The notes beneath the pieces were generated by a model. It worked only from the letters and a program-made list of their open reading frames with translations. It made no database searches and was not told the origin of the DNA. From positions 1 to 8,040 of the forward strand of contig JAPLSP010000377.1 of the NCBI GenBank assembly GCA_026398575.1: 8,040 nt of DNA, given 5' to 3'. Numbering within the stretch: position 1 is the first letter of the stretch; every line of letters begins with the position of its first letter. The translations under genes and the position numbers were made by a program. This document shows, piece after piece, positions 1 through 6,480 of this stretch. This stretch comes from Candidatus Sumerlaeota bacterium. GTDB taxonomy: Bacteria; Sumerlaeota; Sumerlaeia; JADFCT01.

Positions 1-579
1 CCGGAAATCGGGCTGGCCTATTCGCGTTCGCAGATGGTCCTGCCTGACGGAAGCAGTGGCGGAATTTATGGTGAAAATGCCATTGCCCGGCGCGCTCCCT
101 TTGGGATTCAGGAACCGCCATACTTTTGCGTGCCCGCCGGCGTGTATCGGCGGGCGGTGTTTGAGCGCTGTGGGGGATTTGATCCCAGCCTGCGCACCTA
201 TAATGATTGCGATATGGCCATCCGCGTTTCGGAGATCTGCAAAATTCATCAAACTCCCGAAGAATTAGTGCGCGTTTACATCCGCGTCAGGAGCCAATCG
301 CGCAGCTATGCGGCTGAGATCTTCGAAAGCGCCTGTTTGAGGGTTAGCTTCAAGGCGTTGGGGCGCGAGTTGGTTGCGCATGACCGCGAGCAAAGTTTGG
401 CCTCAGCGTATCTGATGTGCGGCATCATGAATCACGAACGCTTCAACAAGCGCCGCGCACGCAAGTTTTTCCTGATCTCATTCGCCTTGTATCCCACGTG
501 GCGGGCTTTTGGCTTCATATTGAAAACATTCGTGCCCGTGTTCCTTCTGAAACAGATTCGAGCGCGTCGTTCCCAATAG
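1..579 (+). CDS. Glycosyltransferase family 2, C-terminal part (5' end outside window)
   Basis: The reading frame is open from base 1 to a TAG at 577-579, giving 192 residues without a convincing start, so this is the 3' part of a longer gene. Residues 58-75 read GGFDPSLRTYNDCDMAIR, matching the GT-A fold family-2 block 'GGFDE...EDxDLxxR', which carries the ED-type catalytic-base region; here it is NDCD. The preceding PYFCVPAGVYRRAVFER stretch is the usual 'xxxxRRxxFExxGGFD' acceptor-side strand and helix. A basic, helical tail of about 75 residues follows, with a hydrophobic stretch near the end (residues about 170-185, FGFILKTFVPVFLL), perhaps membrane-associated. Such enzymes transfer a nucleotide-activated sugar onto a lipid-linked or surface glycan. 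The gene is convergent with the FG-GAP gene, 79 bp apart. The family call is firm; donor and acceptor cannot be read from this part. The DxD donor-binding motif would lie upstream and is not visible. Confidence 0.85.
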   Translation, partial: PEIGLAYSRSQMVLPDGSSGGIYGENAIARRAPFGIQEPPYFCVPAGVYRRAVFERCGGFDPSLRTYNDCDMAIRVSEICKIHQTPEELVRVYIRVRSQSRSYAAEIFESACLRVSFKALGRELVAHDREQSLASAYLMCGIMNHERFNKRRARKFFLISFALYPTWRAFGFILKTFVPVFLLKQIRARRSQ

Positions 580-583
580 CAAC

Positions 584-605
584 GCGGTTCACGGTCTGGA
601 ACCGC
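584..605 (+). terminator. Possible weak terminator hairpin between convergent genes
   Basis: A perfect 7-bp inverted repeat, GCGGTTC (584-590) and GAACCGC (599-605), with an 8-nt loop begins five bases after the glycosyltransferase stop codon. The following bases are only moderately T-rich (CGTCTTTCT), with no proper U-tract on either strand, so intrinsic termination is uncertain. The position between two convergent stop codons is where a terminator would be expected. Confidence 0.3.
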
Positions 606-658
606 TGCGCCGTCTTTCTGAATAGCGATAGGAATGGGCGGACATTCTTCGAACTGAC

Positions 659-2524
659 TCAGGGTTTGGGGACGGCTTTGAGACGGAAGAGGACGCTGAC
701 TCCCGCTTTCCAGTACTTCGTTTTCAACGCGCCCGCCGGCATGCCTTGCACATTCCATGTCAGTAATCCCGAACCGCTGACGATATGCGTCGAGCCTGTA
801 ACGTAGGCTGTGATGTCATCGAAGGAGTTGTCAGGCGTTCCGGAGGTGGCAGCGCAATCCAGCGTTGTCGCCATCACGAGCGTCGAGATGTCATAGCCAT
901 TGGCCGGCGCCGGATCGGCGGGCGTCAGGTTATAGATGATATCCACTTTTTTGTCCGGCGTCTGATTGACGGAAACAATTTCCAGCGCTTCAGAAGGATT
1001 GGCTGGGGGCGTGCCATAATAGGCATAGGCGCGACCTACGCTTGTCTGCCCACCGGTTGAATAGCCGGATGCCCCTATGATCACATCGGCAGCCCCATCG
1101 CGATTGACATCACCGATGCCTGCAACGCTCCAGCCAAATTGTGCGCCATGATCGGGACTTGGCAGCACCGTAGCCGACGTCGCTAGACCGGAAGCCGATC
1201 CATAGTAGATATAGGCTCTTCCATCGTAGGAATCATATTGATGAGCGCCAATGAGGACATCCGCAATGCCATCGCCATTAAAATCACCTGCCGCCGCGAC
1301 ACAACAACCCATTTTCCCAGAGAGCTGATCACTTTCAACCGACCAATTGGGCGTCGCAGGCAATCCAGAGGATGAGCCATAATATGCATACACGCGCCCT
1401 TCATCCGTTTGACCGTTGTCGTATTGAGCCGCGCCAATAAGCACATCGCCATATCCATCTTTGTTGACGTCGCCTGCGCTTGCCACGGACCAGCCAAAAA
1501 GATCGTAGCTTTGGGCGCCATCATAAATCCTGCTGGGGCTGGAAGGAAGTCCTGTGCCTGAACCATAATAGACAAATGCTCTCCCCCCTTGCGAATAGGC
1601 ATTATTGTAACTGGGGGCGCCAATGATGACATCAGCATAACCATCGCCATTAACATCGCCCGCCGAAGCGGCGGACCAGCCAAATCTTGAGCCGGCTTGA
1701 TCGCCTTGAACGGTCCAGGCAGGAGAGGTCGTCAGACCGGTCGCCGAGCCATAAAAGACATAAGCGCGTCCTGCGCGCGTCAAACTGGAATTATAAAATG
1801 GCGCGCTAACGATGATGTCGCTATAGCCGTCTTTGTTAACGTCTCCCGCCGAAGCGCAAGAAAAGCCAAACACCTCTGCCGATTGACTGCCCTGCAAAGT
1901 CAGATCGGCATTGGCCGGCGTTGCGTTCGGTTTCAGGCCGCTGGCTGAGCCATACCAGACATAGACATGGCCTCTTGTTCCCGAAGCGTCATCACCCCAA
2001 TAATAATATCCATCGCTGATTAGAATATCGCTGTAGCCATCCTTGTTGATATCTCCCGCTGTAGCCACGCAACGGCCAAGGCAGCAGTTCGTCGTGTTGC
2101 CATTGGCAATCCAAGCCGGCGACGTGGTCAGGCCAGTCGCTGAACCATAATATAAGTACACACGTCCGCCAAAATAATAGCCATTGTCATACCAAGGCGC
2201 TGCAACGAGCACATCGGCATAGCCATCGCCGTTGACATCGCCTGCCGCGCCCAAAGACCATCCCAAACCTCCGTTTGCCAGATCGCCATCAACAGTCCAA
2301 TTAGCCGCGGCAATTGCTTGCTGCGCCTGGGTGCTCCAATCATTGGAAGCAACATCGGGGAGCGTACCCTTTTCCTGCGCCGCTTGAATGGAAGAAATCG
2401 CGCTGGCCAAGATAAATATCAGCGCGGCGCTTACAGCGATCAATGATCTGCCGAACAATCTGTGAATCAACCTTGTGCGGGGAAATTTTTCACCGCTCAA
2501 ACCGTCACTCCGCAAACTGGACAT
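659..2524 (-). CDS. Secreted FG-GAP (integrin-alpha-type) repeat protein, seven-bladed propeller plus C-terminal domain
   Basis: This 621-residue protein has a long basic n-region, a hydrophobic core at about residues 28-43 (LIAVSAALIFILASAI) and a likely signal-peptidase site after A48 (IQA|AQ), so it should be exported. Seven FG-GAP repeats begin at residues 88, 150, 220, 282, 344, 406 and 464, mostly 62 residues apart. Each carries a calcium-loop motif of the form DxNxDGxxD (for example D96-V-N-G-D-G-Y-A-D104) followed by a strand of the type GGRVYLYYGSATGL. Seven such repeats are expected to close into a beta-propeller like the integrin alpha head. Residues about 516-621 form a separate beta-rich domain (VSVNQTPDKKVDIIYNL...SVLFRLKAVP) resembling terminal domains of many secreted proteins of uncultured bacteria. 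I do not know its function. No PEP-CTERM or other sorting tail is visible. The role is probably extracellular or periplasmic binding or adhesion; no enzymatic residues are evident. The start is fixed by a strong AGGAGG five bases upstream. The gene is transcribed against its neighbours, so it is probably monocistronic. Confidence 0.88.
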   Translation of the reverse strand: MSSLRSDGLSGEKFPRTRLIHRLFGRSLIAVSAALIFILASAISSIQAAQEKGTLPDVASNDWSTQAQQAIAAANWTVDGDLANGGLGWSLGAAGDVNGDGYADVLVAAPWYDNGYYFGGRVYLYYGSATGLTTSPAWIANGNTTNCCLGRCVATAGDINKDGYSDILISDGYYYWGDDASGTRGHVYVWYGSASGLKPNATPANADLTLQGSQSAEVFGFSCASAGDVNKDGYSDIIVSAPFYNSSLTRAGRAYVFYGSATGLTTSPAWTVQGDQAGSRFGWSAASAGDVNGDGYADVIIGAPSYNNAYSQGGRAFVYYGSGTGLPSSPSRIYDGAQSYDLFGWSVASAGDVNKDGYGDVLIGAAQYDNGQTDEGRVYAYYGSSSGLPATPNWSVESDQLSGKMGCCVAAAGDFNGDGIADVLIGAHQYDSYDGRAYIYYGSASGLATSATVLPSPDHGAQFGWSVAGIGDVNRDGAADVIIGASGYSTGGQTSVGRAYAYYGTPPANPSEALEIVSVNQTPDKKVDIIYNLTPADPAPANGYDISTLVMATTLDCAATSGTPDNSFDDITAYVTGSTHIVSGSGLLTWNVQGMPAGALKTKYWKAGVSVLFRLKAVPKP

Positions 2525-2529
2525 GGCGC

Positions 2530-2535
2530 CCTCCT
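2530..2535 (-). promoter_or_regulatory. Strong Shine-Dalgarno of the FG-GAP gene
   Basis: On the minus strand AGGAGG sits five bases before the ATG at 2524-2522, within a longer CTCAGGAGGG. This is the best ribosome-binding site in the window. It supports the chosen start and a long, basic n-region in the signal peptide. Confidence 0.75.
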
Positions 2536-2617
2536 GAGAGATGCTCTATTTCCTGAAGCCTAACAAGGAAATCCGGTATCATCTCATGAACACGACAATA
2601 CCGACATCCGCGACGAA

Positions 2618-2647
2618 AAAGTAATGAAGCCCCATAGCTAGTGTCAA
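2618..2647 (-). promoter_or_regulatory. Candidate sigma70-like promoter for the FG-GAP gene
   Basis: Read on the minus strand, a perfect TTGACA -35 box lies at 2647-2642. A TACTTT hexamer at 2623-2618 lies 18 bp downstream and keeps the T, A and final T that matter most in a -10 box. Transcription would start near 2611, leaving a leader of roughly 85 nt before the ATG. The -35 match is strong and the -10 match is weak, so the call is tentative. I did not find a comparably good promoter for asnB on the other strand of this 240-bp divergent region. Confidence 0.45.
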
Positions 2648-2764
2648 TAGAAAATTTTGATGTTTTTGCATTTTATTAGGCGGCCTGTTTCTAAGGCAAT
2701 ACACCATTAGCCCGCTTTGATTTTCGGGTGGATAAGCGCTCTGCGAGGTGTTAATCTTTTTATC

Positions 2765-4660
2765 ATGTGCGGCATTGCAGGACAGATTAATTTGGATTTC
2801 AAGCGGCCTATCGAGCGCGCGACGCTCAAGATCATGGCGGATGCGCTATGCCATCGCGGCCCGGATGCCGAGGGTATCTGGATAGATGGCCCGGCCGGCT
2901 TGATCCATCGAAGGCTTTCGATCATTGACCTTTCCGAGGCCGCCAATCAGCCGATGCACAACGAGGACGGCTCCGTCTGGATTGTATTCAACGGCGAGAT
3001 CTATAATTTTCTGGAGATGCGCGATGAGTTGATCGCCAAAGGCCATCGCTTCGTTACGCGAAGCGATACGGAGGTTCTGCTCCACCTGTATGAGGAAAAG
3101 GGAACGGAGATGCTGGCGCTGTTGCGGGGCATGTTTGCCTTCGCAATCTGGGACGCGCGCCGCCGCCGGTTGTTCGCGGCGCGCGACCGCATTGGGAAAA
3201 AACCTTTCAAGTATTATCTGGACGGCGAAAAATTTTTGTTCGCCTCCGAGCTCAAAGCCATCCGCGCGCGCGGGGACGTCAAAACGGATATTGAAGCGGG
3301 CGATATTCATCAATATCTGGGATTTGGCTATGTCTTCGCGCCCAACACGGGTTTCCGTCAGATCAAAAAACTGCCGCCGGCGCACTTTCTGATCTTGGAA
3401 AATGGGCGCCTGCGGATCGAGCGATATTGGCGGCTGGATTACCGGCGTCAGACCGACTTGAATTTCGACGAGTGCCGCGAGCGGATCATTCCGGAACTCG
3501 AAGAGGCGGTCCGCCTGCGTTTGATCAGTGATGTGCCGCTGGGCGCATTCCTCTCCGGCGGCGTGGATTCCAGCGCCGTGGTGGCGCTGATGGCCCGCCA
3601 TTCCTCCCAACCCGTCCGCACTTTTTCGATTGGCTTCGATTTCGATGCGCATAATGAATTGCCGTATGCGCGCGCTGTGGCGCGGCAGTATGCGACGAAT
3701 CACACCGAGCACGTTGTCAAAGCCGACGCCGCCAGCGTTTTGCCGGAATTAGCCCGCCTCTATGAAGAGCCTTACACCGATAGCTCCGCGCTTCCGAGCT
3801 ACTATCTGGCGCAAGTCACGCGCCGGTCGGTGACGGTGGCGCTCAACGGCGATGGAGGCGATGAAAACTTCTGCGGCTACGAGCGCTATCACCTCTTCAT
3901 GAAAATGCGCGGGCTCATAAAGCAGATCAATCAATTCCGTCTCGGCTGGCTGCTGTCTTTGGGCGCCCGCGCTCTGCCGGGGTCGCTTTTTGCTTCGGTG
4001 CGCCGACGCGCCGGCGCCATTCATGGGCTGTTGAATGCGCCGAACGAACAAATCTATGGCCGCCTGATTTATAGCATGACGGACGAATTGAAATCCGGCC
4101 TCTACGTTCCGGAATTTCAAAAATGGATCAAGGACTGGCCTAATCATCGGTTCATTGCGGAACGGTTCGCGCCGGAATATTCCGGCTCGCTTCCGCTGGC
4201 GCAGGCGCTGCTTTGGGACTTCGAGAACTATCTGCCTGAGGACTTGTGCGCGAAGATGGATATTGCGACGATGGCGCATGGGCTCGAGGCGCGGTCGCCG
4301 TTTCTGGATCACAAGTTCATGGAGTTCTGCGCCACGATCCCCATCGAGTGGAAGTATCGCAATGGCGACAAGAAGCATATTCTGAAGCAGGCGCTCACGC
4401 CGTTGCTGCCGCATGACATCCTTTATCGCCGCAAGCAGGGCTTTGGAATTCCGATTCACGAATGGTTCCGCGGCGACCTGAAGCCGCTGGTCCACGATAC
4501 GTTGCTGGCGCCGGGGGCGGGGATTCACCGCTGGCTGGACAAGGCAGCGCTGGCGCGGCTGGCGGCGGCGCATGAATCGGGCGCCTCGGACGAGGGCTAC
4601 CGGCTGTGGCTGCTGCTGATGCTGGAGTTGTGGCTGCGGTCGCTGGGGAGCTCATCCTAA
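2765..4660 (+). CDS. asnB: AsnB-type glutamine-hydrolysing amidotransferase (asparagine synthetase B family)
   Basis: This 631-residue protein has both domains of the class-II amidotransferase/asparagine synthetase family at full length. The glutaminase domain (about 1-200) begins MCGIAG. C2 becomes the N-terminal nucleophile once Met is removed, which forces the start at 2765 rather than the in-frame ATG at 2717. RLSIIDL (50-56), NGEIYN (76-81), SDTE (100-103) and RDRIGKKPFKY (140-150) follow. The synthetase domain has the pyrophosphate loop SGGVDSS (264-270), NGDGGDE (361-367), GLEARSPFLDHKFM (506-519) and RRKQGFGIP (555-563). The enzyme releases ammonia from glutamine and transfers it to a carboxylate activated by ATP as an acyl-AMP. 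In the family this is aspartate, but copies among glycosyltransferases often amidate sugar acids or other acceptors in surface-polysaccharide pathways. That role is an inference from the neighbours here. The ribosome-binding site is weak (GAGGTG, 14 nt from the ATG). Confidence 0.93.
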   Translation: MCGIAGQINLDFKRPIERATLKIMADALCHRGPDAEGIWIDGPAGLIHRRLSIIDLSEAANQPMHNEDGSVWIVFNGEIYNFLEMRDELIAKGHRFVTRSDTEVLLHLYEEKGTEMLALLRGMFAFAIWDARRRRLFAARDRIGKKPFKYYLDGEKFLFASELKAIRARGDVKTDIEAGDIHQYLGFGYVFAPNTGFRQIKKLPPAHFLILENGRLRIERYWRLDYRRQTDLNFDECRERIIPELEEAVRLRLISDVPLGAFLSGGVDSSAVVALMARHSSQPVRTFSIGFDFDAHNELPYARAVARQYATNHTEHVVKADAASVLPELARLYEEPYTDSSALPSYYLAQVTRRSVTVALNGDGGDENFCGYERYHLFMKMRGLIKQINQFRLGWLLSLGARALPGSLFASVRRRAGAIHGLLNAPNEQIYGRLIYSMTDELKSGLYVPEFQKWIKDWPNHRFIAERFAPEYSGSLPLAQALLWDFENYLPEDLCAKMDIATMAHGLEARSPFLDHKFMEFCATIPIEWKYRNGDKKHILKQALTPLLPHDILYRRKQGFGIPIHEWFRGDLKPLVHDTLLAPGAGIHRWLDKAALARLAAAHESGASDEGYRLWLLLMLELWLRSLGSSS

Positions 4661-4688
4661 GGAAGCTGCCAAAGCGCTTCGCGCATAA

Positions 4689-4731
4689 TTGGCAAACTTA
4701 TGTGTGACAAAATAATGGATGACAAAATAAT
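4689..4731 (+). promoter_or_regulatory. Two overlapping tandem sigma70-like promoters
   Basis: TTGGCA (4689-4694) is followed after 16 bp by AATAAT (4711-4716). GTGACA (4704-4709) is followed after 16 bp by AATAAT (4726-4731). Each box differs from consensus at one position. The second promoter is the first shifted by 15 bp, because both -10 boxes lie in copies of a 12-bp direct repeat. Transcription would start at about 4723 and 4738, giving leaders of roughly 50-70 nt for the gene at 4791. This suggests that the dead-protease/glycosyltransferase pair is transcribed independently of asnB. Confidence 0.5.
4705..4731 (+). repeat. 12-bp direct repeat TGACAAAATAAT, two copies
   Basis: TGACAAAATAAT occurs exactly at 4705-4716 and again at 4720-4731, separated by GGA (15-bp period). 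It overlaps both candidate -10 boxes. It could be a tandem duplication that created a second promoter, or a pair of operator half-sites on nearly the same DNA face. Confidence 0.8.
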
Positions 4732-4790
4732 ACAGATACTTGCCTTTGCTTGGCGATTCTTCCAGAAAAATTTGCTTAAGGTGAATCATC

Positions 4791-5252
4791 ATGGGGAAAG
4801 TTAAAGTGGCAATCGCTTTAACGAACCCGATGGATCAAGCCATGGTGCGCGAAGGCTTCATGGCGCCGGACAGAGTTCGCCATTGCCAGACAGAGGCCGT
4901 TGTTGGTGAAAACGCAATTTATTGCATGATGCCTGCATATATGGCCGATTCGCTCGGCTTGTCGCGGCCTTTGCGCCAAGTGGCTGAATATGCAGATGGG
5001 CGCAAGGAAGAAGTGGACGTGACCGAGCCGGTTCTCATTGAGATCGAAGGGCGTAAGGTCTTTGAAGAATGCCTCGTCTTGGGCGACGAGATGCTCATTG
5101 GCCAAGCGGCGCTGAATAAAATGGATCTTCGCGTGGATTGCCGCGAACAGCGATTGCGGCCCAATCCTGCACATCCACTTCAATCCATCGTCAAAGTGAA
5201 GCAGATGAATCGCAGAGGAACTTTGAGTATGAGTGTCACTGACGCCCTATGA
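4791..5252 (+). CDS. Clan-AA (retropepsin-like) aspartic protease homologue lacking the catalytic DTG
   Basis: This 153-residue protein has no signal peptide or membrane segment. Several blocks follow the small bacterial clan-AA aspartic protease family: TEAVV...IYCMMPAYMADSLGL (34-57), VAEYADGRKEEVDVTEPV (64-81), a strand IEIEGRKVFEECLVLGDEMLIGQ (83-105) and MDLRVDCREQRLRPNPAHP (111-129). In active members the first block reads xALVDTGA. Here the aligned residues are V38-G39-E40-N41-A42, so the catalytic Asp, Thr and Gly are all replaced (codons at 4905-4913). Retropepsins form the active site from one DTG per subunit of a homodimer, so this protein should not be proteolytic. It may act by binding, or may be decaying. 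Residues 138-153 extend beyond where I recall relatives ending. AAGGTG (4778-4783) lies 7 nt before the ATG, and two promoter candidates lie upstream. The stop overlaps the next start (ATGA). The fold assignment is from remembered family pattern, not a search. Confidence 0.78.
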   Translation: MGKVKVAIALTNPMDQAMVREGFMAPDRVRHCQTEAVVGENAIYCMMPAYMADSLGLSRPLRQVAEYADGRKEEVDVTEPVLIEIEGRKVFEECLVLGDEMLIGQAALNKMDLRVDCREQRLRPNPAHPLQSIVKVKQMNRRGTLSMSVTDAL

Positions 5253-6367
5253 GAGTATGCTTCATCAGTCCCGGCGCCGCGTCGCTGTTTTTTCCGGAAA
5301 TGCCTCCTTCTCACGGCGGCGCGGAGATGCAGCTTTTTTTGCTGGCGCGCGAATTGGCGCGGAGCGGAGCGGGCGATGTTCACTTTATCGTTCATGGCGA
5401 CGCCGGAAGACGCGCTGTCACGCAGGATGGCGTGACGATTCACTTCACGCCGTTCATCCCAGGGCTGGCAGCCAAGATGAAACTTCAGCGTTTGCTGACG
5501 CGCATCGGCGCCGATTGCCATATTGTGCGGGGCATGGGATCGGTCGTAAAGGAAGTGGCGTTTTTCTGTCTGTGGCGGCGGCGCAAACTTGTTTATTGGA
5601 TCGCTCATGAATATGACGTGAACCCGAGCCTCGCCGTGCGCGACATGGATCGCAATCGCTGGTTCGAGTGGGGGATGCTGCGCGCGAACCTCGTTATCGC
5701 GCAGACGCAAGTCCAGGCGGCGAAGCTCAAGCAGAACTATGGCCGCGATTGCGTGATCATTCCCAATTCACTGCCCGCGCGTACGCCGTCGGAACAAAGA
5801 CGCGAGTTCATCCTGTGGGTGGGAAGATTCGTTCCGTTCAAGCGCCCCGATCTTTTTATCGAACTGGCGCGCCGGCTGCCGCAGGAGCGCTGCGTCATGA
5901 TCGCGCCCGTGCCGCAGGGCGCCGCCGGAGAATGCTTCGAGCGTCATCGCGACGCGCTCAAGGCCGCGCCCAATATCGAACATATTCCGGGCGTGCCGCT
6001 CAAGGATATGGACTCCTGGTTCGACCGCGCCAAGGTTTACGTCAACACCTCATCGAGCGAAGGCTTCCCCAACACCTTTCTCCAGGCCGCCTGGGCCGGC
6101 ACGCCCATCGCGTCGCTGACGTTCGATCCCGACGGCATTGTCGCCGCGTGCGATATGGGCGTCGCCCCCGTCAACCTTCGCTCGCACGATCCCAAGCAGG
6201 ACATGGATGCGTTTGCCGCGGCAATTGCGCATCTCTTATCGGATGAAACCTTATGGCGGCGCCAAAGCCAGAGCGCTTATGCCTGCGCGCAGGAACGCCA
6301 TGACCTCGGGCGCAATGCCGCGCTGCTGTCGCGGCAACTGGATGATCTTCTTCGCAAACGCGGATGA
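5249..6367 (+). CDS. Glycosyltransferase family 4 (GT-B fold)
   Basis: This 372-residue protein is full length for the family, with no signal peptide or clear membrane helix, so it should be cytoplasmic or peripheral at the inner membrane. The N-terminal acceptor domain starts MRVCFISPGA and has HGGAEMQLFLLARELARSG (22-40), the usual GGAE-x-x-x-x-x-LA block. The C-terminal donor domain begins around FILWVGRFVPFKRPDLFIELARRL (188-210) and contains SSSEGFPNTFLQAAWAGTPIAS (268-289), the nucleotide-sugar phosphate region. The canonical E-x7-E reads E271-x7-Q279, a variant I recall from many members with 'EGFPNTFLQA...DPDG', so it is not taken as loss of function. Such enzymes transfer a hexose or related sugar with retention onto a growing glycan, fitting a polysaccharide locus. 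No Shine-Dalgarno sits at a usable distance (GAGG is about 30 nt upstream). The start overlaps the upstream stop as ATGA, suggesting translation by reinitiation. Donor and acceptor are unknown. Confidence 0.9.
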   Translation: MRVCFISPGAASLFFPEMPPSHGGAEMQLFLLARELARSGAGDVHFIVHGDAGRRAVTQDGVTIHFTPFIPGLAAKMKLQRLLTRIGADCHIVRGMGSVVKEVAFFCLWRRRKLVYWIAHEYDVNPSLAVRDMDRNRWFEWGMLRANLVIAQTQVQAAKLKQNYGRDCVIIPNSLPARTPSEQRREFILWVGRFVPFKRPDLFIELARRLPQERCVMIAPVPQGAAGECFERHRDALKAAPNIEHIPGVPLKDMDSWFDRAKVYVNTSSSEGFPNTFLQAAWAGTPIASLTFDPDGIVAACDMGVAPVNLRSHDPKQDMDAFAAAIAHLLSDETLWRRQSQSAYACAQERHDLGRNAALLSRQLDDLLRKRG

Positions 6368-6392
6368 AAAGCGCATGAGATGGATTGACGTT

Positions 6393-6421
6393 CGCGCCCT
6401 TCTTCGAGTAAGAAAGGCGCG
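6393..6421 (+). terminator. Imperfect 12-bp hairpin after the glycosyltransferase; terminator or leader structure
   Basis: CGCGCCCTTCTT (6393-6404) pairs with AAGAAAGGCGCG (6410-6421) around a 5-nt loop (CGAGT). Eleven of 12 positions pair, with one C-A mismatch. It begins 26 nt after the glycosyltransferase stop. No U-tract follows (CGCGTTC), so a classical intrinsic terminator is not supported. The 3' arm contains AAAGG, the only Shine-Dalgarno-like element for an ATG at 6430, so the fold would hide that site and favour the start at 6481. Confidence 0.4.
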
Positions 6422-6480
6422 CGCGTTCAATGCTCCCGCTGACGCAGGCGCCATCTCTTGTTGCGGCAGGCTCTGAAGTG

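Noticed and set aside
1183..1683. 166-codon minus-strand frame inside the FG-GAP gene
   Set aside because: It is an out-of-frame reading of the repeat DNA. Its Met/Ala-rich repeats simply mirror the periodic calcium-loop codons of the real frame.
2574..2603. Inverted hexamer CGGTAT/ATACCG in the FG-GAP leader
   Set aside because: Six pairs across an 18-nt loop is expected by chance in 240 bp, and nothing else supports an operator or riboswitch.
2846..4573. Two long minus-strand open frames opposite asnB (2846-3712 and 3749-4573)
   Set aside because: Both are antisense shadows of a gene with intact glutaminase and synthetase motifs. They lack ribosome-binding sites I could support and any recognisable fold.
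4661..4680. Short inverted repeat (GAAGC ... GCTTC) just after asnB as a terminator
   Set aside because: Only five base pairs with a 9-nt loop and no T-run after it, which is too weak to call.
5180..5710. 176-codon minus-strand frame across the protease-like/glycosyltransferase junction
   Set aside because: It overlaps two plus-strand genes that have family motifs and a typical ATGA junction. Its product shows no motif.
6059..6110. Loss of the second Glu in the E-x7-E motif of the family-4 glycosyltransferase as an inactivating change
   Set aside because: As I recall, the EGFPNTFLQA...DPDG form with Gln is a recurrent natural variant, and the rest of the donor site is intact.
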